From Phymorhynchus buccinoides (lineage: Eukaryota > Mollusca > Gastropoda > Neogastropoda > Raphitomidae): DNA of 64,000 nucleotides. Numbering within the stretch: position 1 is the first letter of the stretch; each line of letters begins with the position of its first letter. Shown piece by piece: positions 57,257 through 64,000 of the stretch. The stretch spans positions 10,606,276 through 10,670,275 of the forward strand of contig CM065693.1 in NCBI GenBank assembly GCA_017654935.2. The letters are read 5' to 3'. The notes beneath the pieces were generated by a model that did not search any database, was not told the DNA's origin, and saw only the letters and a program-made list of their open reading frames with translations. The position numbers and the translations under genes were made by a program.

Positions 57257-58460
57257 AATAATAGTAACCAATGTAGGATTTAAATCCAAAAGGACATAAA
57301 AAAAAAGCTCTCACGTGCTCTCACTCGCACATGGTAAAATAATCATGGCGGTGAGGGCTGCAACTATAAACGGATGTGTCTAAACACCAGAAAATGCCGG
57401 AAAATACCGGACAATGCATAAAAAATACCGGAAAATGCCGAAGGGTGAATGTCGGATGGTCATGACACCATATAATTATTATATACCCAGTGAAGCTGAA
57501 TTATGAAACCACAAAAAAGCATGCATCCTGTGCGCCAATAGCAGTCTAAATCTTCAAATGTAGGCCCTGTTAGTCACGCCGTCTAAAAAGACTGTAGGGC
57601 CTATACGTGACTGAGGTTGCGCAATGCTTCCTTTTAAAAAACAACTTGAACAACAAAAAACGAAGACTTGGGTGTGGGGCAGGATAAGCATCCCCAATCG
57701 GAAAAAAAAAGAATATCATTATGCACAGTAGATGGCAGAGGGGCCAGTAAGGTCATCAAACTCCAAGGCAACCCATCCCTTTGGCTGCACGAGCACCAGA
57801 GCCAGTGCAAAAGTGGTCCCGGCATAGTTTGACAGCATTTATAGGCTAAGTCTTACGTACATATTATGAAAGAACATGCTGATCATCATGATAATCAAGA
57901 TGAAGAAGATCAAGGGTAGTATGTTATGGGCAGATAATCATGGAAATCCAACAGCTCGACATACAAAGCTTACCTCTCCATCACTGTTTGATAGATTTTC
58001 ACATGTTCCTTGACCTTCCTTCATCATCCTTCGTCTTCCTTCATCTTCCGTTAAATTATTTCCCCTTCCTTCATCTTCATTCACTTTAATTCACTTTTCT
58101 TCACCTTCCTTCATCTTTCTTCATCATCTTTCATTGAGCGTTTCAGAAAGTTCTTTTGTCATGTTTAGTGGACAGGGATGGCATAATCCGAGACATTTTC
58201 ATTCCAACTAACTCTCCGTACGAACTAACCAGGTGACAGTACACACGCACGCGAGAACACACGCGCGCGCACACATTCACGCACGCACGCGTGTGCAAAC
58301 ACATACACACATGCACGCAGGCGCTTGACTCGGGCGCATACATAAAAACGCACACACTTGACGGTCATACGCACACACAGACAGACGCACATACATACAC
58401 ACATACGCATATAAACAGAGAAAGAGAGAGGGAAGAGAAAGACAGACAGACAGACATAGT
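57257..58460. other. Unassigned sequence with CTTCCTTCATCTT repeats and AC-rich patch
   Basis: 57385-57440 has short CCGGAAAATACCGG-type repeats. 57990-58140 is a degenerate CTTCCTTCATCTT minisatellite. 58240-58400 is AC/CGCA-rich simple DNA. A short - strand open stretch (57719-57835) reads GTTFALALVLVQPKGWVALE and ends soon after at TAA; I do not recognise it. Confidence 0.45.
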
Positions 58461-58678
58461 AGGGGTAGACGGGGTAAAAAAGCCCATGGGCGGGTAAGAA
58501 GCCCATGCCAATTATCTCATGAAATGAAGCAAATGTTAGTCAAATGTTGCCCCTGAGACGAACGCTAAACATTAACACTCGTCTCAGGGGCAAAATGTGA
58601 CTGAAATGTGCTTCATTTCATGAAATAATTGGCATGGGCTTCTTACCCGCCCATGGGCTTTTTATCCCGTCTTACCCT
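58461..58678. mobile_element. Foldback element (long perfect hairpin)
   Basis: Left arm from AGGGGTAGACGGGGTAAAAA, right arm ending TTTTTATCCCGTCTTACCCT; inner arms GCCCCTGAGACGA and TCGTCTCAGGGGC close on a ~17-base loop near 58571. TAGTA occurs on both sides. No coding content. Confidence 0.8.
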
Positions 58679-58842
58679 AGTAGTAGTAGTAATAGTAGTG
58701 GTAGTGGTAGTGGTAGCGGTAGTAGTAGTAGTGGTAGAAGTAGTAGTGGTAGTGGTGTGGTGGCGATGGTGGTGATGGTGGTAGTAATAGTAATAGTAGT
58801 AGGAGTAGTAATGGTAGTAGGAGAAGTAAATTGTAGTGACAG
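58679..58842. repeat. (TAG)n/(GTG)n trinucleotide repeat
   Basis: TAGTAG, GTGGTAG and GATGGTG units. The Ser/Gly open frame is an artefact. Confidence 0.9.
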
Positions 58843-59938
58843 AGGTGTATTTTATTTACTTATTTGCTTGTTTGTTTATTCGGTTGGTTAGTTTTCAGTT
58901 TTGTTTGTTTTTATTGCTGATTGTCACGGTTTACCTGCAGTTTTAAGCAAGGTAATCCGGAATACAGGGATGGGTACAGTGCAGGTAATCAGAGTAGAGA
59001 TGTAGACGCCAACACACCCACACATACCAGAAAAACACAAATGAAGAGAAATTGTCCCCACTATTTGGCAAAGAAGTAAAACAAAACAATATAATATAAC
59101 AATATATATAAACACATTGAAAACGAAAACGGTCTAGGTCCTGACCTACTATGAGGCACGTGTTCTTTTCCCTGCCAGTTCAAGGTTCTCCTTGACTGAA
59201 AGGCCAAAGAATCAAATACAATCGGCCAGGGAAAAGTCCTCAGGCCAAAAGAACTTGCTAAGCAAGACAGAGAAGACTCCGTGTAAACCAAACAAAACTA
59301 AGTCTTTCCCTTCACAATTGTTCAATTAAAGTAAACTAAAATACAACGCATGTGATAGAACAGCCATCGCCTTTCTTCTGAAACGCCTTCAAATTAATGA
59401 CAACAAAGGAAAACCCACATACAAAGAACAAAACGAACCCTTCAAAACACCACTTTAACCCCTCTCCCTTTTCCCTTCTTTCCTTGACGATGAGCTAAAA
59501 GACTAATGCTCAACTTTAGAGTTCACCGGATCTGTCGACGTTGCGGAGTTCCTCTCCTTGCGACCCGACTCCGATTTGGTCGCCCGGGTTGGCGACGTTG
59601 CGGAGTTCCTCCCCTTGTGGTACGACTCCACCCTCCACAGAGTGAAAGACAGCAGGAAGGCACGTCTGCTGACTTCAGCTCCAACATCCGCGAGTCTCCA
59701 CTGCTGGACTCCTGCAGGTCATCAAACCTGTACTCAAAAGCACGGAAAATGCAGGCCTGGACCCGCAGTATAGCAGTATCAAAGTTAATAGCTTCGCCAG
59801 CAGCGACAGCAAGTGGCAGCTTCTCGGGGATAGGGGCTTTGGGGTAAGAAGCGCTTAAAGTGCCCTTTTGACAAATTTAACAAATTTTCAAAACTTTAAA
59901 TTTAGAACACTCGATGGCTGTCCTTTACAACCACACTA
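58843..59938. other. Unassigned sequence
   Basis: 59527-59615 contains a ~65-base direct repeat (GACGTTGCGGAGTTCCTCYCCTTG at 59536 and 59591) in an open region (59506-59847) that I cannot assign to a protein. The rest holds nothing recognised. Confidence 0.4.
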
Positions 59939-60505
59939 ATGAAAGAATACAAACAAAACAAAACATATTTGAAAAGACAATCACTGATGATAGAGAGAGT
60001 GCAAAGAAGGGCTACAAAATTGATAAGAGGATTCCATAATTATTCCTACAGGGAAAGACTAGAGCTCCTTAAATTACCTTCTTTAAAGGCTAGAAGAGTC
60101 AGGGGTGATTTAATTCAATGCTTCAAAATATTTAACAATATTGATGACCTAAATATACAAGATTTTTTAAAATTATCAAATGTAGACAAAACTAGAAACA
60201 GTGTCGACAAAATATTTATTGAATATAGTAAAACTAACATTAGAAAATACTGTTTTACTAACAGAACTGCACCTTTGTGGAACAAGTTACCAACTAATAT
60301 TAAGCAAGCACCTAATACTAACACTTTCAAAAATCTATTAGATAACTGGGAATATTATAAAAATTTGACATATGAATATGATGAATGATTATCTAAAACC
60401 TGAGTGCACGATAAAACCTTGTACGTTAAAAATCTTATTAAGGATGGGACGCTTGAAAGCCTAACGGCTATGTTTTTAGTCCCTAGTAACCTAACCTAAC
60501 CTAAA
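59939..60505 (+). pseudogene. LINE ORF2 C-terminal fragment with (TAACC) tail
   Basis: 149 open codons: MIERVQRRATKLIRGFHNYS, YRERLELLKLPSLKARRVRG, DLIQCFKIFNN, then NRTAPLWNKLPTNIKQAPNT and a stop at 60386-60388. This is the last ~150 residues of a non-LTR retrotransposon ORF2 (the RRAT-K-I-G...RRxRGDxI...WNxLP block). The 3' UTR ends in three TAACC repeats (60487-60503), a LINE-type tail. It is a 5'-truncated insertion. Confidence 0.8.
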
Positions 60506-62099
60506 AAATACATTACAAGAGACAACAATCACCTATCCATTTAAACAAAACCTTTCAGAGGCAATCACGGAACAAAAAGGAGGGAAATAGCCACAAGTGT
60601 CACTGCTTGCACCCCCTTTGGAAGCGCAAGGCAATACATCTTCAATACATATCCATATATATTTCAAGGAGAAAAATCACGATGCCCGTTCGAGCATCGA
60701 TTCTGCAAAACAATAAATAAATTAGCTCATCCCAGTCGAGCGAATGAACACCACACAATGATTGTCCCAGAATCCAAATACTCGCACCAAACACGATGCG
60801 CCCACCCAGACCCGTGCCGAAAGAAACTACCAATGACTAGACTAAAATGACAACAGTTCACAATTCTCATGAGCGCTCTACAAATGATCAAACATGAGCA
60901 AAAATTAAAAGAAACAATCAAAACAATAGCGCCCAACAACGAAACTAATCGTGTACCAAAGTAAACCATTTGTAAACCGCAGGTGAAATTAAATACTGAG
61001 TTACAAACGGATCTGCACAAACACATCGAACTATACTATGCACAAATTTATCTGCCTTGAAAATAACAGGCGGCAATCCGAAGACAAACATATAAGAGCT
61101 CAACCAGATGGCGCGGAAACAACGATGCCAACGACCACCCCAGGAACCTTCATGAGCAGACATTAAATACAAAGGGAAAGGGAAATAATTTCTCTACCAA
61201 AGACTAATGAGAACCAAAAGGAATGAAACGAAAATAATGGGAACAAGTATAACCTAGCTCTATGACTTCCCTTGCAACCGAATAAAACGAATACAAACCA
61301 ATATTACCGTTCGCCACCCTAGTTCCTCCACCTTCCAGAAGCAGCTGGAAAAACAAACTTAACTGCCCCTGAACAGCCTATGCAAAATGGCAACAAACCG
61401 GGCATTCAAAAACTATACAACTCACCAACACGCCCCGTGACACGTAGAATCATATACAGGAAGAAAAACCAGGTCTGGGACAGCCAGAGCGTCAGCGAAG
61501 CCTCTCGTCCCCAGGACCTAACCCCAGAACCTCCGAAGGACCATACAGCATAGGCACCTCCAGCCAAGGACCCGTACCCGTCGAGCGAACGACGATTCTT
61601 GAAAAGGACGACAACTAGGGAGTTGTCCAGGAGCGATCCTGAATACTGCAGAGATGCGATCCCTACAGGAGCCGATACCGAACTGAAGACAAGAAACTAA
61701 AACTCCGAGCGAGCTTCTCAACTGTTGAAATAAACTCAACAGACAAACAGAATCTTTCTACCACGGAGAAATCGAAGAAAGAAGAAAAACTGTGATGCAC
61801 GTGCTACAAAAAAAAAAACGTAATAGAAAAGAGAAGAAAAAGAAAAAGGAAAAGACGCTCACCCACAGCCACACGTATACACAAACTTACCATAACTAAG
61901 CGCCCCTCACGTGCACACGCATTGCGCGCGCACAGGCCTACTGCTCTCTCCAAGGTGCGCGCACACACGCATTCTGAATTCACTCGTACACACGCATGCA
62001 TACAAACTGTCTCCCTCTTCTTCCTTCGTGTGCACACTTCGATTTTCGGGTGATGTTTGAGTAGTGGGCGACTCGTAATAGGAAATCCGTAACACTGAT
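60506..62099. other. Unassigned sequence
   Basis: Apart from AC-rich patches near 61855-61990, I see no repeats, gene or element ends I can support. Several 60-100 codon - strand frames exist without recognisable domains. The GC-richer block 61440-61720 could be the edge of a larger element, but no second copy is in the window. Confidence 0.4.
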
Positions 62100-63118
<1,019 letters not shown>

Positions 63119-63328
63119 GCTGGGGGTAGAGGGGGGGGGGTGTAAGTTCCGGAAATCAGGAACTCCCACACCCCACCCACACCCACACCCAGTCCTCCAA
63201 GATCTTTAAATCGTGAATATTGATATAATACGCAAAGTGCAGAATAAGATGCCCGTGAGTACAATTATTCCTCATGATTTAATCAATGATAATGTGCCAT
63301 TAACTATTGCCAAACAGTTCTCCCTTAA

Positions 63329-63884
63329 AGGGGCACCCTGGCGGATGAGTTTTTGTAAGAAACACGTCTAGACCACCAGGAAAACACCCTTTACAGAGAT
63401 CGCAACACTCACTTTGCTCTGGTTTCCTAGAAATCAAACCGTCAAATCGGCGATTCCTCCTTGGCGGAGATGCTGGAAGTCAAATTATTTCACCCAAAGA
63501 GAAGGCATGTGCCTTCTCTTTTAATGGCCGCCAAATCGTTTGCACGAATTTTTCGCAATACAAGCCCTTTTATTTATTTTATTTTTTTATATTTTATACT
63601 GTTTATCTAAAGGAGTTTCGCTCACAACAAAGGAAACAGCTCCAATTTGTTTTTTTTACTGCACTGCAAAAAAAGAAAACGCTTCAACCACAATGAGTGA
63701 CCTTCACCCACCCCATCCCAAAAATGGCTACTCTCACGGGTATCTCCGCCAAGGAGGAATCGCCGTTTTGACGATTTCATTTCTAGGAAACCAGAGCGAA
63801 GTGAGTGTTCCGATCCTTGAAAAGGCTGTCTTTCTGGTGATCTCGACGTGTTTCTTGCAAAAACTCATCCGTCAGGGTCCAGCT
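63329..63884. mobile_element. TTAA-flanked MITE with AGGGGCACCCTG ends, copy 2
   Basis: TTAA at 63325-63328 and 63885-63888. Same ~150-base inverted subterminal regions as 48933-49438 (AAGAAACACGTC, GGTTTCCTAGAAATCAAACC), with a different middle. A - to + hairpin GAGAAGGCA-TG-TGCCTTCTC lies at about 63500-63519. Confidence 0.85.
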
Positions 63885-63963
63885 TTAAGATCCAGCCACA
63901 CTACATACCGATTGTGACAATGTCTGTGAGTATGAATCACGTGAAACCGATACTTCCGTTTAA

Positions 63964-64000
63964 CCCTTTCACCGCCAGCCATTTTTCAGCCAAAAAATAC
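63964..64000. mobile_element. piggyBac-type MITE, copy 5 (cut by window end)
   Basis: TTAA at 63960-63963 followed by CCCTTTCACCGCCAGCCATT, identical to the left end of copies 1 and 2. It is inserted in a repeat whose other copy starts at about 8910. Confidence 0.8.

Noticed and set aside
60487..60505. TAACC repeats as an interstitial telomere tract
   Set aside because: Only three units at the 3' end of a LINE fragment; more simply its tail. Mollusc telomeres are usually TTAGGG, not TTAGG.

Overview
The window is nuclear DNA from an animal, most likely a marine mollusc and perhaps a gastropod. That is an inference from the invertebrate-type 5S rRNA, the mix of transposons (L2-like LINE, Penelope-like element, Tc1, tRNA-headed SINEs with a deuterostome/mollusc-type core, many TTAA- and TA-flanked MITEs), the long TC/AG and AC microsatellites, and the intron-rich, gene-poor layout. 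Nothing looks bacterial: there are no operons and no dense open frames. Most open frames in the region are microsatellite, satellite or transposon translations.

Host genes are few. One exon of a two-pore-domain potassium channel lies on the + strand at 6376-6864, followed by about nine decayed copies of its last ~75 bases (6890-8910). A broken exon of a cathepsin Z-like cysteine protease lies on the - strand at 55524-55678. An intact 5S rRNA gene lies at 54539-54658, inside a TTAA-bounded element. One exon-like segment that I cannot identify lies on the - strand at 27796-27912.

Autonomous or once-autonomous transposons: a 5'-truncated LINE between two (CT)n tracts (2878-4580); an L2-type LINE with an uninterrupted endonuclease-reverse transcriptase frame (12604-15916, -); a complete Tc1 element with intact DD34E transposase and TA duplications (17516-19148); a frameshifted Penelope-like element (20578-21709); and LINE remnants at 56900-57256, 59939-60505 and 62100-62302. 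Around them are about 30 non-autonomous elements, many nested, several with matching empty sites in paralogous copies.

From about 26.8 to 53.4 kb the sequence is a chain of degenerate tandem paralogous units that share four landmarks (R1-R4) in one order and orientation. The last two units (50258-51826 and 51832-53409) are a recent 1.57-kb tandem duplication. In one unit, landmark R3 has become an 11.1-kb satellite of about 237 copies of a 47-bp monomer (29849-41003). The likely single-copy progenitor of that monomer is still visible in the sister units at about 51285 and 52870, so a satellite, its source and its unexpanded paralogs are all in one window.

The 53.9-55.4 kb region stacks elements: a host element with CAGGCAYGGGAATT ends carries, at an internal TTAA, a 1,075-bp element holding the 5S gene. 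At the homologous TTAA a sister host copy (10859-11460) carries an unrelated piggyBac-type MITE, and a third copy (46532-46881) is empty. The right end (58-64 kb) is microsatellites, foldback elements and TTAA MITEs without a recognisable gene.
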